Assembly (NCBI GenBank): GCA_949987565.1
Contig: OX465102.1
Coordinates: forward strand, 8,544,512 to 8,608,511
DNA length: 64,000 bases
From: Luidia sarsii
Lineage: Eukaryota; Echinodermata; Asteroidea; Paxillosida; Luidiidae
Reading direction: 5' to 3'
How positions within the stretch are numbered: the stretch's first letter is position 1; each line of letters begins with the position of its first letter. The position numbers were made by a program, and so were the translations under genes. The notes beneath the pieces were generated by a model. The model was not told the DNA's origin, made no database searches, and worked only from the letters and a program-made list of their open reading frames with translations. Positions 10,353 to 21,319 of this stretch are shown here, one piece after another.

Positions 10353-10597
10353 CAAGATGAAAACTAGTTACAAAATGCAATAGACTTCATGTGAAATGTG
10401 GCTGGCATTCTTGTTTTCAAAAACATGGTAATGGTTTCGTTGAGAAACAGGATTTCATATTGAAGATTGTACTTTGCACTGGTCCAAACATGTGAAAGCT
10501 GGTGTACCGCTTACGTAGGTAATTGGGCGCCGGACTTTGCCCTTTCATTTTTCCAGAAGAATATAAAACAAGGCAATCCATTAAACATGATACGTAC

Positions 10598-10824
10598 CAA
10601 CTGTCTCCTCTTCGCAGGATCTTGCTGTAGGACTCTGTTCAGCTCTTCTAAGTCCTCTTGGTTATTGAGGGGAAGAGCTGCCATGTCATCTGGGAGACCT
10701 ACTTGGTTGTCGTCCAATGCATTAACATGTTCCAGCTTCTCTAGAATGGCTCTCAGTAGCTTCCGGTTCTCTCTGACTTCTGACTTGACCTCCTCTATTT
10801 TGATACAAACTCGACGAATGTCTG
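10598..10824 (-). CDS. DUF4806-like gene, exon with coiled coil and domain start
   Basis: Bounded by an acceptor (CTATTTCAG at 10825) and a GTACGT donor at 10592-10597. It encodes about 75 residues: a charged heptad-like segment (IKIEEVKSEVRENRKLLRAI) likely to form a coiled coil, then LPLNNQEDLEELNRVLQQD followed by RRQLV. The LPL..xEDLEEL...L pattern matches the opening of DUF4806. The next exon in the reading direction that I can find is at 8522-8670. The gene runs opposite to the PIN/CXC gene and lies inside the candidate giant element. In CACTA systems the second protein binds subterminal repeats; whether this one does is inference only. Confidence 0.55.
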
Positions 10825-10879
10825 CTGAAATAGAATAAAATGCCGGTTTTCTCATTTATTTCAAAACATATAGCACACA

Positions 10880-11490
10880 AATTTCCATTAGCCACCAAAT
10901 TAATTTTTTGAGGGTGTTTTTGGTCTCGCCAACATGTATCTATGGCCATAGGTCTACAATCAAAACCGGTAAAATGGACACCCCTGTTGGGTATCACTTC
11001 AATCTCCCTGATCATTCGATATCAGATATGAGTGTACTGGGCATAGAATCACTTGGTCACCGTAGTAATGCTGTCCGTCTTAGCCGTGAGAAAATGTGGA
11101 TGAAGCGTCTTCGGACTATTCAACCACATGGTCTCAACATCCAGGAGGGTAATGACTAACACCATGCAGCTTTCTGATAATCCTTCTTTTGTGTTCAGTC
11201 TTTCACACTTCTCTCTTTGATCTTTCCCCCTCTTCTCACTAATCCCTACCCTACTCCTTGCCCTTCTCTTTGATCTTTCCCCCTCCTCTCACTAATCCCT
11301 ACCCTACTCCTTGCCCTTGCCTTTGATCTCTTCCTACCAGCTTTACTCTCTGTCCTTTGTTTCTAATCCGTGTCCTATTCACTCTCTCCCCCCTTCCTTC
11401 GTGTACATGTATCTGTTTTGTCCTTGTCACTCTGCCTTTGAGGAAGGTCCTGCTAGGATCGAAACGTCAGGCCCACTAAATTTTAAGACT
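10880..11490 (+). mobile_element. Penelope-like element 3' end PLE-3 with GIY-YIG C-terminus
   Basis: The frame (10908-11159) reads VFLVSP in place of the usual VGET region. It then gives YGHRSTIKTGKMDTPVGYHF and NLPDHSISDMSVLGIESLGH, ending REKMWMKRLRTIQPHGLNI. These match the GIY-YIG C-terminal half seen in PLE-5. The C/T-rich 3' region follows, with a repeated block of about 65 bases (CTTTCCCCCTC, CACTAATCCCTACCCTACTC), then the hairpin plus GAAAC at 11440-11465. It is 5' truncated. Confidence 0.85.
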
Positions 11491-11785
11491 TAATCTATTT
11501 TGATAAATTCTTTTCAGGTAGTAGTGTTCAATTGAAAAAGCGACGCTTTTGCCACTCATTGCAATCATTTTGTCATTTAATTTTGTCATTTAATTATGTT
11601 TTTAATGCCGGTAGTTTGGAATGTTGAGGTTCTTTGGACAGTTGAAGGATCATATGTATAAAAACAAGCTACAACGTTTACCTTTCAGTTTATTTTCAAC
11701 ATTTGGAACACCCCCCCCCCCCAAAAGGGATAAAACAAATTAATTTTCTCCTGTTAAAATAGCTTGAATACAGAACCAGGAATAC

Positions 11786-11910
11786 CTGGAGATGAAGTGG
11801 AATGTCCAGTATTAGGGGTGCTTGGTCTTGATGCTGGAAGGCTTCGTCTTTGCACCGGGGTACTCGGTTCTTGCAATGGGGGAGTTGATCTTTGCCCTGA
11901 GGTGCTTGCT
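11786..11910 (-). CDS. Low-complexity exon, probably of the DUF4806-like gene
   Basis: After an acceptor TTGATTCAG at 11911 the exon encodes a Ser/Thr/Pro/Gln-rich stretch (ASTSGQRSTPPLQEPSTPVQ and then RRSLPASRPSTPNTGHST). A weak donor (CCAG, GTATTC) sits at about 11785. Disordered linkers of this kind precede the coiled coil and DUF4806 region in related genes, and strand and spacing fit. The assignment rests on position and acceptor only. Confidence 0.4.
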
Positions 11911-12461
11911 CTGAATCAAACAAATAATACACAGTTATCAATAAGATTGTATCACTGGTAAACAGTGTTGTAATTGAGTTCATTGCAATTTCCTGCAAAT
12001 TCATCATAAGTCTGTCTGTGTTGCAAGTCACTATATTTAAATGACCTGTGACAAAACCATTCCTTAATTTGTCATTATTCATCGTATTCCTTGCAAGTGG
12101 CTATATGAAATAGCCCATGATCAACCCCTGTTTTTTCTTTCGGTTCGTGATACATCTCCGGGAACTACGTTTTTTTTGTCTAATCGGCTTATTGAAACTG
12201 TAAAAACATCAAATATACTTGTTCCCACGTTTAAAAGTGCGCACAGAAAGGTGAATTTTTGAACGGAAATTGACTGTTTTCCGGCGAGAATTCAATGGTT
12301 TATTGGCACAATTTGAACAACAGAGGGCGCCATTTTTAGTATGGCCCCCATCCAATACATGTGTGCTGTGTAAGGTATTTTGATCTGGGTACCAGTCTCA
12401 GCTTGTGAGTCGCATCGTATGCAGCTGTAATCATGGTTGAATTTGCAGTAAACTCACAAAA
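11911..12461. other. Probable intergenic or bidirectional promoter region
   Basis: No ORF recognised. It separates the minus-strand DUF4806-like exons from the first exon of the plus-strand PIN/CXC gene. It would hold the promoter of copy A if the start at 12462 is right. No TATA box at a convincing distance was seen. Confidence 0.35.
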
Positions 12462-12624
12462 ATGAAGTGCATTATTCATGCAAATAGCGTCACAGAGGAG
12501 GAAGTAAAGCCATTTTCTGTGATTTCGTGGAGTAGGGTTTCTGAATTTGCCCACTTGTGGCAAGATTTGGATGGACATGAAGCCGAAATATCTTGTGAAA
12601 TAATCGGCTTGTTTCAGGAGAATG
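12462..12624 (+). CDS. PIN/CXC copy A exon 1 (first Cys/His half-module)
   Basis: Starts at ATG 12462 (MKCIIHANSV) and ends AATG before a perfect GTAAGT donor at 12625, phase 1. The CIIH pair and the W..V..FAHLW segment look like the start of a zinc-binding module. Its second half, FHRTCYSRFT, is in exon 2. This start was chosen because the frame joins exon 2 in phase. No matching exon was found for copy B. Confidence 0.6.
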
Positions 12625-13558
12625 GTAAGTACATGATGCCAACGTGTACTTTTTTTTCTAGACCCAGGCCTATTTACTTGACTAAACAAATTTGACTGAA
12701 TAAAAACCGACTTCCTTTGTCTCCGAGGTGTAATATCACAACGCATTGTTGAATATAGAATTTAAGCTGTAAATAAATTAGTACATGTACATGACATAAT
12801 TATTTATAGCATGCAAGTAGGCCTGTCGGTTAACAGCACCATGGAGGAAGGAAAGAGACCACATACAGGGAGCAGGGGAAAAGTCTTGGTTGCATATGGC
12901 CTTACCAAAAAATACTGGCCCTTCTGAAAATCTCTGAATTCATCTGAATTTGGAGTTTGCGTTTGGTTTGATGCAGGATAGCACAAGATACTGTTTTATT
13001 TTACGCAGTGGCTATTGACTATGTTACGGCAGCCGTAACCCATTGCCCACTTTCTATCATAACGGCACTGCAGTTGCGCATGCCTGTGACATGTCAGATC
13101 AAACCGTGATGCTGGTGCTGCCTGATTTCGTTTCGCGAGTCCCTAAAACTTTAAAAGTAGTACACGTACACTGTACTGTCATGTACTGCACTATCCTTTC
13201 CCCAGTCTATTTTAGATGACTGTAAAATAATGCATTGATTGATGTGTGAAGATGGTGACAAGACAAAAATTATAGAAGCGTACCTGCTGAGAATTTCTAG
13301 CTTATTGGCTGAAAATCCGCAAAGGGTTACGGCTGCCGTAACAAACGCCAGTTCATTTATTTTATTCTATTTGCGTGTAAACGGAGCCAAATATCTAAAA
13401 GTGTATGTTTATAAAACTTTGTATTGCAAGTAACTTTGCTCGTAAAGAAAAAAAAAATCACGAAATTAGGTCTGTGATTAAAACCCTAGTAGTAGTACAT
13501 ATAGTTAATCAGCCAATACATATTCAGTTAATGGGATGGATACTCTTTTTATGTACAG

Positions 13559-13894
13559 ATGATCCTGCTTCGATTGACCCTACATTGGGCTTCCATCGAA
13601 CCTGTTATAGCAGGTTTACGGACAAAACGAAGCTACAGCGAGCTCAACTGCGAAAGGAGAAGACCAAAGAGGAATGTCGACCCTCTACCTCGGCTCATCC
13701 AGAGACTGTGTTTGCTTCACCTTCCCCAAAGAAACTGCGGTCTAGTCAGGCGTCAACCGCAGTTTCTCAAGCTTCAACTAGATCAGCAAACATTTGGCCA
13801 GACATCTGCATCGTTTGCAAGAAGGACATGTGGGAGGGGCCAAGATCAAGAAGAAGGAGAGCCAAACTCATGCAAGCAGAAACCCTTAATGCAG
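13559..13894 (+). CDS. PIN/CXC copy A exon 2
   Basis: Acceptor TATGTACAG at 13558; donor after GCAG at 13894 (GTAATG). The exon encodes a GFHRTCYSRFTDKTKL block that closes the first Cys/His module. A Lys/Arg/Ser-rich linker follows, and then ICIVCKKDMWEG, which opens the second module. It ends with RRRRAKLMQAETL. Phase 1 at both ends matches exons 1 and 3. Confidence 0.65.
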
Positions 13895-14233
13895 GTAATG
13901 CACTCTTATACACAATATTCTGTACATGTATATTCCTACATGTACCTATTGTTTTTGGAAGTACACAGAGCCAATTATTACCTATTTCATAAGGGCACAT
14001 CACAAGTTAAACACTCCTACATGTATGTGTCCAAACAGAATCAAGATAGATTTGTTCATGTCCTTTATCCACTTTGTTTAACCTCAGAAATATGATGAGT
14101 AAAAGGAAGGTTCAATATTGTCACCAACAGTAGAGTGGACCACGTTTCTGTGTTTTAATTGCCGTTTTCACTTTATTGAAAGTCAATACCATAATTATGT
14201 TCTCTTTATTTTATACATTTATGCATATTTCAG

Positions 14234-14381
14234 GTCTTTTGCGCAATGCTGCAACTTTGAGGAAAGATGAAAGCATTCTCTGCCACATAAGGGACAAAGA
14301 CTGTGTTGCTCTGGAATTGAAGTATCACTCAAGCTGCTACAGGAAGTACACTAGGAATATGCGTGGGGCTTTTGAAGGAGA
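14234..14381 (+). CDS. PIN/CXC copy A exon 3
   Basis: Acceptor CATATTTCAG at 14233; donor GTAAGT at 14382. It encodes GLLRNAATLRKDESILCHIR and then LKYHSSCYRKYT. HxxCY completes the second Cys/His module. The copy B exon at 57174-57336 aligns over its whole length (GLLRNAAQVKTDEDVLKHIR, VHYHRSCYKDYT), which is strong support for a real exon. Confidence 0.8.
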
Positions 14382-14576
14382 GTAAGTACTTTTTCATGAA
14401 ATTTGCCAAATCTAACGATAACCTATTTGCACCTGGTTTGTTAAACGATTTAAGCTAAAAGTAACACTAGGCATGGGATTCCTAACTTTGGCAAATCCAA
14501 ACCTGAGGGCTTTTACATGTCTCATTTAGTTTGTTTTTCTTTTTATTGAATTCAAACAATTTGTATTTTGTTGCAG

Positions 14577-14747
14577 GTCATCCAAAAGTGTGCAAGGAGA
14601 GGGTTTGAAGACAGCATTTGAAGCTTTCTGCAAGCAATATGTTGTACCACGAATAATAGAGGCACACAAGATTATTCGACTGACTACCCTGTTACACTGC
14701 TTCCGATCACATGCTGGAAAGCATGGCATATATGCGTCAAGCTACAC
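14577..14747 (+). CDS. PIN/CXC copy A exon 4
   Basis: Acceptor TTTGTTGCAG at 14576; donor GTGAGT at 14748. It encodes a helical segment with FEAFCKQYVVPRIIEAHKII. Copy B has YEAFCKDVIRRRIKAEEVLL in the matching exon at 56821-56986. The role is unknown. Confidence 0.78.
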
Positions 14748-15102
14748 GTGAGTACTTCAACTTTTTAACAGTTCATTATTGTTTAAACATTGCTTAATTA
14801 CATCCACAAAATCTGAATGTCTGAAACTACCACGTGAATCTGAAAACTTGACTGTTAGAATTCATTTTGCATTTATCTTGATTTGAAAATTCTTACCATG
14901 AGCCAGAGTGCAATTGCAGTCCATATGTTCTTGATAATTGATTGATTGGACATTTCAAGATGTAGACAGTACTACTGTGTACACGCTCTGAAATGTTAAA
15001 TAAGATTGCAATTAATGAGCAAGATTGACAAGGAATTACAACACTGCAAAGAACTCCTTTATCCAGTTATGTCATAACACATGTATTTTTTTTTCTTTTC
15101 AG

Positions 15103-18100
15103 GTCCAGTCGCTTGAAAGCACGACTTAGGGCACAGTTTCCAAATCTTGTCTTCCATGTTCCTTCAGACCCATCTAAAAGTGAGATGGTGTATATCAAAG
15201 ACCTCGAAGCTGGTGTTGTTGCAGAAGAAGCAGATTTGTCACTGTCGCAGAGTGAAAGCAGTAGCCAGAGCTCTTCAGAAGTTGAGACCACTGGAGGAAG
15301 TGCTACTGGTACCAATCTCCACGATTTGTATTTTTCCTGTTTGTCACTTCGTCAACAGCTTTCTGGTGTATACGGATTGTCTGGACCATGGCCACCGACT
15401 TCCCAAGACCTGACCCTTCAAGCAGCACAAGACATAATTCCAATCCCCCTGTTCAATTCAATGGCCTGGATTGTCGGTGCTTCTGACAAAGCTACCTTAG
15501 ATCACTATGTGGATGTGTCAGAGTCGGAAAAAAGGAAACTACTGTCAGTACTTCAAGACCTTGTCACTGTTGAGTCAAAGGGCCTCAAACAGACGCCGAA
15601 GTCCCTTTGTCTTGGCCTGACCATCCGACATCTAACAGGGTCTTCCCGCATTCTTCAGCTGCTTAGCAAATTTGGCCACTGTGCGATTTGATACAGCACT
15701 GGCACAGTTACAGCTCAACATGGGAGCAGCACATGTACCACCTGGTGTAGAAAAGGGCCGCCTTGTGACTCTGATTTGGGATAATATAGATTTCGGAGAA
15801 GAAACTTTGTCAGGACATGGCACCACACATCACACTAATGGGATTCTGGTTCAGATTCCATCACATACTGTTGAGGAGACTTCAGAACGACCTTCTGTTT
15901 CCCGATCTGTGACAACTACCTTGGATCTACCTCCCTCCCTCCCTCCAGGCTTATTCCCCACAAGCCAAAGCAACGATGTGGCCCAACTGTACCTGTTGGG
16001 GATATTTCAGCTGTGGCAAAGGATCACTTTCCACATCATCGCCATGGCTATCTTGCAGACATGGCCTACTACTTCGTCAAGTTCTTGAATGACGGGGCTC
16101 AAAACTTGCCAGCATGGACAGGCTTCAACACCCTACTTCATGACCGAGACTCACTCACTGTATCAAAGGTTCATTACTTGCCGGCAATTGAAGCATCACC
16201 TACAGAGATGGATACTGTCAACACCATCATTACCCGCAGTCTTGACATTGCTGATCAGCTTGAGCTCCACATGGTCACTATTGTGTTTGATCAAGCAATA
16301 TTTGCTAAGGCCCAACAAATCAGATGGAATGATGCCACACTTCGTGATAGGCTTGTGATCCGATTGGGGGAATTCCACACTTGCATGGCTATTTTGTCTA
16401 TACTTGGAGCAAGATTCTGCGACGCTGGACTTGAAGATATTCTAGTTGAGGCTGAAGTTGTAGCACTAGGGTCAATCAAACGGGTGATGGAAGGGAAGCA
16501 CTACAATCGTAGCATACGGGCCCACAAGTTGCTGGCAGAGGCACTGTACCGTCTGCTGCTGCAGTCATTCCTTGAATCCATGTCAGTAGAGATGCGAGCC
16601 AAACTTGAGGTCTTCATCAGACACATGCTTCAAGCATTCCCTTCACCATTGTTTGTGAATCTGTATCACAGCGAAGAATTCAAAGAAGCACTTGATGCCT
16701 TCGAAGACTTCAAAAGGAAATGTTGTGAAGAGCATCCAGTATTTGCATTCTGGATTTCCTATCTTGACATGGTCCAGACTCTCCTTCTCTTCATCCGAGC
16801 TACCCGACAGTCTGACTGGAATCTTCACATCTCTGTGATTCGACGGATGCTCCCATGGTTCTTTGCTTACGACAGAACACATTATTCCCGATATTTGCCT
16901 GCTTACTTCATGGAAGCAATCAGTCTCAAAGATACTCATCCCAGTATCTATGAATCGTACATGAGTGGCGAGTGGACAGTGCAACAGCAAGATCGCTATG
17001 CTTTTTCTGGGAGTGCCTGTGACCAAGTAATTGAACAGACGTGTAACAGAGACAGTAAAACAATGGGAGGAGTTACTAACTTTTCCACAAATAGAAACTC
17101 GTTCCAGCGATGGGTGCTGTCACAGAATGAGAGAGCAGCTGTGACACGACAATGTGAGATCATGTGTGGCTGTCGATCAGATGGAAGAAATCGCAAAGAC
17201 CTTGACCAGACCCGTAGAATAAAGGATGAAAGAGCCGTGGAAAGTCTCATGACCACAGTTGTTGAAATGGCTAACCCATTTCAAGCCAAAACCACAGATT
17301 TGATGAGTATCAGCACAGGTGTAGTAGCCTCAGAAGATGTCGAGAATGACCTCCTGAAAGCTGAGGAATATGGTGAGTCTGCACTGCTTGACTTCATCAA
17401 GACACGCGTCATTGATAGCACTGGTGGCTTCCATGACCCCATCAAAAAGATGAAGCTAAAGACATTCTCCAAGCCTGGCACATTGAAGGTAACATCTAAA
17501 GCTGGCAAGAGTGTTGAGCTGAAAGCAGATCGGACACTTTTTGCACGTTTGATTATCATCAGCAAAAATCGTCAAGTGGACATGAAACAGCTGCTGAATT
17601 ACCCCTCGTCAAGACCAACAAAGCAAAGCTTCTACAAGCCATAGAGGATGAGTCCTTCTTGTCATGTTACTGAAGTACCTGAAGGATCAGCTCTTATTAT
17701 TGATGGTATGGCTGTGTTTCATTCTCTTCCCAAGCCACTTCCTGGAACATATGGAGCTCTGGCTCACTTAGTTTTGAATGTAGTTCTCACATTGGCTCGA
17801 GTATACAAATGTACCAGAGTAGATTTTGTCACTGACCGCTACCCTGACCTAAGTATCAAGGCAGTCGAGCGAACAAAGCGGTCCTTGAAGGGGTCCCAGA
17901 GAAGAAAGGTTGTCTCTTCTGAGCAGAAGGTTCCTGTACAGTGGGCAAACTACCTCAGTAATAGTGCAAATAAGGAAGATCTTGTCAAGTTCCTTTTCAG
18001 TCAATGGTCAAACATTGAAGGGATCGATCTGGAACTGTATGTGACAGTCGACAATCTGTGCCATCGAATAGCACATGGAACATCATCAGCTGTGCCTGAA

Positions 18101-18970
18101 TTGGAGTCAGATCACGAGGAGGCAGACACAAGATTGGCACTTCACTGTAAGCATGCGGCTAACACCCACCAAAGCATTGTAGTCAAGAGTCCTGACACAG
18201 ATGTTGCCATCATTCTTCTGACTTTGCTGGAGAGCATTCCATCAGCAGTCTACTTCATGACAGGTGTTAAGCAACGAGCACGCATCATTTCCTTGCATGA
18301 AATTCACACCGCACTTGGGCCATCTGTATGCCATTCTTTGATTGGTTTGCATGTATTCACTGGATGTGATTCTACTAGTGCATTTCGAGGCAAGGGCAAA
18401 AAAAGACCATTGCAAAATGTCATGAAAAGTCAGGAATACCAAGAAGCCTTCACTGAACTTGGGGAAAACTTTGGAGTAACAGTCTCTCTCTCAAAGAAAT
18501 TGGAGAAGTTCACATGTGAGCTGTATGGGCAGAATACTGAAGATGTCAATGAAGCAAGATACCGGCAGTTCTGTCTTCATGCATCAAGTGAGGAAGTGCT
18601 ACCTCCAAATAAAGATGCCCTTTCTCAGCATATACTTCGATGCAACTTCCAGGCTGCAGTACATCGTCGAGCTCTCCGGTCACATATGGACACCCCAAGT
18701 CCAGTTGGGAATGGATGGATTGAAGCTCAGGGCAATTTGAGGATTCAATGGAGCACGATTGGGCCAGCACCGGACGAGATTTTGAATGTTGTGCATTGTT
18801 CATGTAAGCGAAACCGTTGTGAGACAGCAATTTGCAGCTGCCGTTCAGCCGATCTGTCATGCACTGATTTGTGTGCCTGCACAGGCTGTTCTAATCGACA
18901 GATCACAGCCTCTGAGCAGTCTGCTGATAGTGACATTGATATTGATGATAGCGATTCTGATGACGAGTAA
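15103..18970 (+). pseudogene. PIN/CXC copy A last exon: central domain, PIN nuclease, CXC domain
   Basis: Acceptor TTTTCTTTTCAG at 15102. The central region (to about 17640) has a WDNIDF box, GTTHHTNG and WFFAYDRTHYSRYLPAY, all shared with copy B. The PIN part (17648-18970) shows acidic residues in FEN1/XPG order: D19 (LIIDG), D63 (TDRYPD), E158 and D160 (DHEEADTR), D183 and D185 (SPDTD), D241 (GCDST). These spacings are close to those of FEN1. The C-terminus has CSCKRNRC, CSCRSADLSC and CACTGCSN, the tesmin/TSO1 CXC pattern, then an Asp/Ser tail. Breaks: about 15685; 15945, in a CCTC repeat; and a pair near 17615 and 17670 bracketing TAG 17642. Polyadenylation signal ATTAAA is at 18990. Confidence 0.85.
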
Positions 18971-18989
18971 ATTGTAGAAGCCGTTTCAA

Positions 18990-18995
18990 ATTAAA
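18990..18995 (+). promoter_or_regulatory. Candidate polyadenylation signal of PIN/CXC copy A
   Basis: ATTAAA, the common variant hexamer, 19 bases after the TAA stop of the last exon. No other signal is closer. Confidence 0.45.
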
Positions 18996-19459
18996 GTCGT
19001 GCATCAAAATAACATTCCTTAATACATGTACTGGAGATGAGACTGTAGAAGATACAGTGGAACCTTGATATAATGAGGTTGGTGGGACCTTCCAAATTAC
19101 TTTGTAACAACAGAAACCTTGTAAAATCAGTATTGAAAAGCAAAGGAACATGTGATTTGGATAAAAACATGTCACTCACTGTTATAATCATCATTGTTTA
19201 TGCTCATATAATCAGTGTTGCACTGTACATGTACATGTGTGTACACTGTACAGACATGCCTATGATATCTTTATGTGGAGATCTACATTCTGAAGTGCAA
19301 AAGGGCACATTGCTACTGCAGTACATTTTAAGGTTCAGAATTTCCAACTATAATTTTCATTTTCTTATATGTTTTCTTGTGTGATGTATCTTGAGGGGGG
19401 GGGACAAATTAAAACTTATCAAGATGGAGCCAAGGCATCTGTCTTGATACTGTATACAG

Positions 19460-20200
19460 ATTTCTGTCGGAGTTGTTCACAATTGAACGGGGTTGCAGAC
19501 AGGGCGATGGCCTCAGCCCTTATCTGTTCCTCTTGTGTGCAGAAGGACTGGATAAGGTGGTTTTTAATGACAAACTAATGAAAGGAATCACTGTGCTCTT
19601 TTTAGATGGTTCAGAAAATAAATTTATGCAATCTTTGTATTTACATGTTCTTAATAATTTTGCTAAAATGTCAGGATTAAAAGTCAATGTAGAAAAAAAC
19701 AAATACAGTTTGGTTCGGTTGCAACAGAGGCTGCCAGAAACGACTGCGCCAACCTTAACGTTAATTGGATTAGTGTTGAAGATAAGTGTAGAGTACTTGG
19801 TGTTTGATTCCGCTGTTATCCTTCATATTAAATTGAACACTTATTTCAACAAGGTCATCATTTCTGTTAAGGGTTTAATAGACCAATGGTCAAAGAGAAA
19901 CCTTCCTGTGCTGGGCAGAGTCACAACAGTCAAATCATTGTTGCTGTCAAGATTTTCATTTCTTTTTTTGACACTCCCAGACCTGCCTGACTATACGATT
20001 AAAGACTTGAATTGTATGTTTTATATATATTTATCTGGTAAGGTGATGATAGAATATCCAGGAATCAGATGATTCAATATTATGACCAGGGAGGACTAAA
20101 AATGGTTGATATGCGTTCAGACATTAACAATAGGGTGTCAACTCATTCTTGGCCAGAATTAAGATCAAGAATAGCGATGTGTGTACTTTCTATCAGGAAG
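19460..20200 (+). pseudogene. L1-like non-LTR retrotransposon RT fragment
   Basis: The frame at 19473-20072 begins with a FTIERGCRQGDGLSPYLFLL block, the RT palm motif of L1-type LINEs. It continues with LNNFAKMSGLKVNVEKNKYS and an LPVLGRVTTVKSLLLSRFSF segment, and then shifts frame into a GGLKMVDM block near 20090. The segment that should contain the catalytic YADD between KGI and FLDGSE is missing, so the copy is dead. Both ends are truncated. Confidence 0.85.
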
Positions 20201-20269
20201 AAAGTAAGACTCATTTATTTTGTACATTTAAGATCACATGTATATCACCACTATAAACATAAACTTTAA

Positions 20270-21189
20270 TAAATGTGAGTACATGTACATGTCTTTGTTT
20301 TGCTGAACAGAAACTGGAAGGCTGTTAACTTAATTCTGCTATTGTGTCGCTCTCCTATACTGTACACTGTATATAAAATGAAAATGGATTAAAGTAAATC
20401 CTCTTTTCAGCATTTTAAAAAAGGATATTAAAAGACAGTATGCATTGGAGAAATATATTTACACAATGAATAATAAAAATGGGACAAGTTCGTAAGACTA
20501 TGTTATGAGCAGTGACCTTTTATTAGAAGCATGTCCAGTATTTTATAGGATTTGTTATGAAGGGTTAAGTATTGAACTGAGAAAATGAATACTTCTTTTA
20601 AATTCTTAGGGGGGTGGTGTCTGCCCCTCATCTCATCCTCCATGTGCACCTCACAGGTCTTGATGACGATTGAATTTTAGTTTTTGTAACTTATAACTCA
20701 AAAGCAATTATTTATCTGAACAGATAATGTGAGAAAATGAGAAAGTATCCCTGACCTTTGCCCATTTACCCGTTGAAATGAGGATAGGGTAACCAGTCTA
20801 ATTTCACACCTTCGTGCGCACTTTTCGAACTGGGAACATTCATATTCGGATTCAGCAGGTTCTGTTTGGCAGAAATAGCTAAAGTTCTCGTAATTCCCAG
20901 TCGGGTATCACGAAAGTCATTTTCTAGGCACATTTCGAGGGGGTTGATCATGGGCTAAAAGGGTTTGTGAAACTTTGTGACTTACTTAACTACAGCACTG
21001 CTGATTGAAATCAATACTCATGGCAGTAATGAGCTTTTTCCCATCAGAAAAGAAATTTCTTTTAGCCATGTCACTGAATATCTCCTCATACCAGTATATG
21101 GTTGATATAACCCAAAAATCATCCCCTTTCCATTTTTCAATTAAAATGGCTATGGTTCTGTTGATGAAATGCACAATATGTACACCAAC
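20270..21189. other. No confident gene
   Basis: AT-rich sequence. Two minus-strand frames (20766-20951 and 20986-21174) lack recognisable motifs, although the second, with WKGDDFWVISTIYWYEEIFS, could be an exon. Nothing else is visible. Confidence 0.35.
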
Positions 21190-21318
21190 CCTGGTGAGAA
21201 GGAAATCTGCGGAGGCGGTGGATAAGACACTTTCGTCCTCTTTGCCGTTGGTGCCTTTACTATCGGTTCTTCATCTGATGAACTGCTCTCTTCAGCTGAA
21301 TGATACCTCTGGTTTGGC
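21190..21318 (-). CDS. Candidate Ser/Glu-rich exon
   Basis: After an acceptor (CCTGTTGTAG at 21319) the frame encodes a HSAEESSSSDEEP stretch and then a KRTKV patch and PPPPQISFSP. This is a disordered, acidic and then basic linker. A donor-like GTTGGT follows at 21189. It could be an early exon of the DUF4806-like gene on the same strand, which would place copy A of PIN/CXC inside an intron. Weak evidence. Confidence 0.3.
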
Positions 21319-21319
21319 C

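Larger units (their letters stand above)
12462..18970 (+). pseudogene. PIN/CXC gene copy A: spliced FEN1-like nuclease gene, frameshifted
   Basis: Five exons can be placed by GT/AG signals and by comparison with copy B: 12462-12624, 13559-13894, 14234-14381, 14577-14747 and 15103-18970. The product would be about 1,500 residues: two Cys/His modules, a long central domain, a PIN nuclease of the FEN1/XPG fold class and a C-terminal CXC domain. Four frame breaks in the last exon (about 15685, 15945, 17615 and 17670) make this copy a pseudogene, unless they are sequencing errors. It lies between minus-strand DUF4806-like exons inside the candidate giant element. Copy B at 51.7-57.3 kb has the same exon order. 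A nuclear, DNA-acting role is inferred from the domains. I do not know a named family for the full protein. Confidence 0.75.

Noticed and set aside
14526..14729. Minus ORF of 67 codons
   Set aside because: Shadow of PIN/CXC copy A exon 4, which is conserved in copy B on the coding strand.
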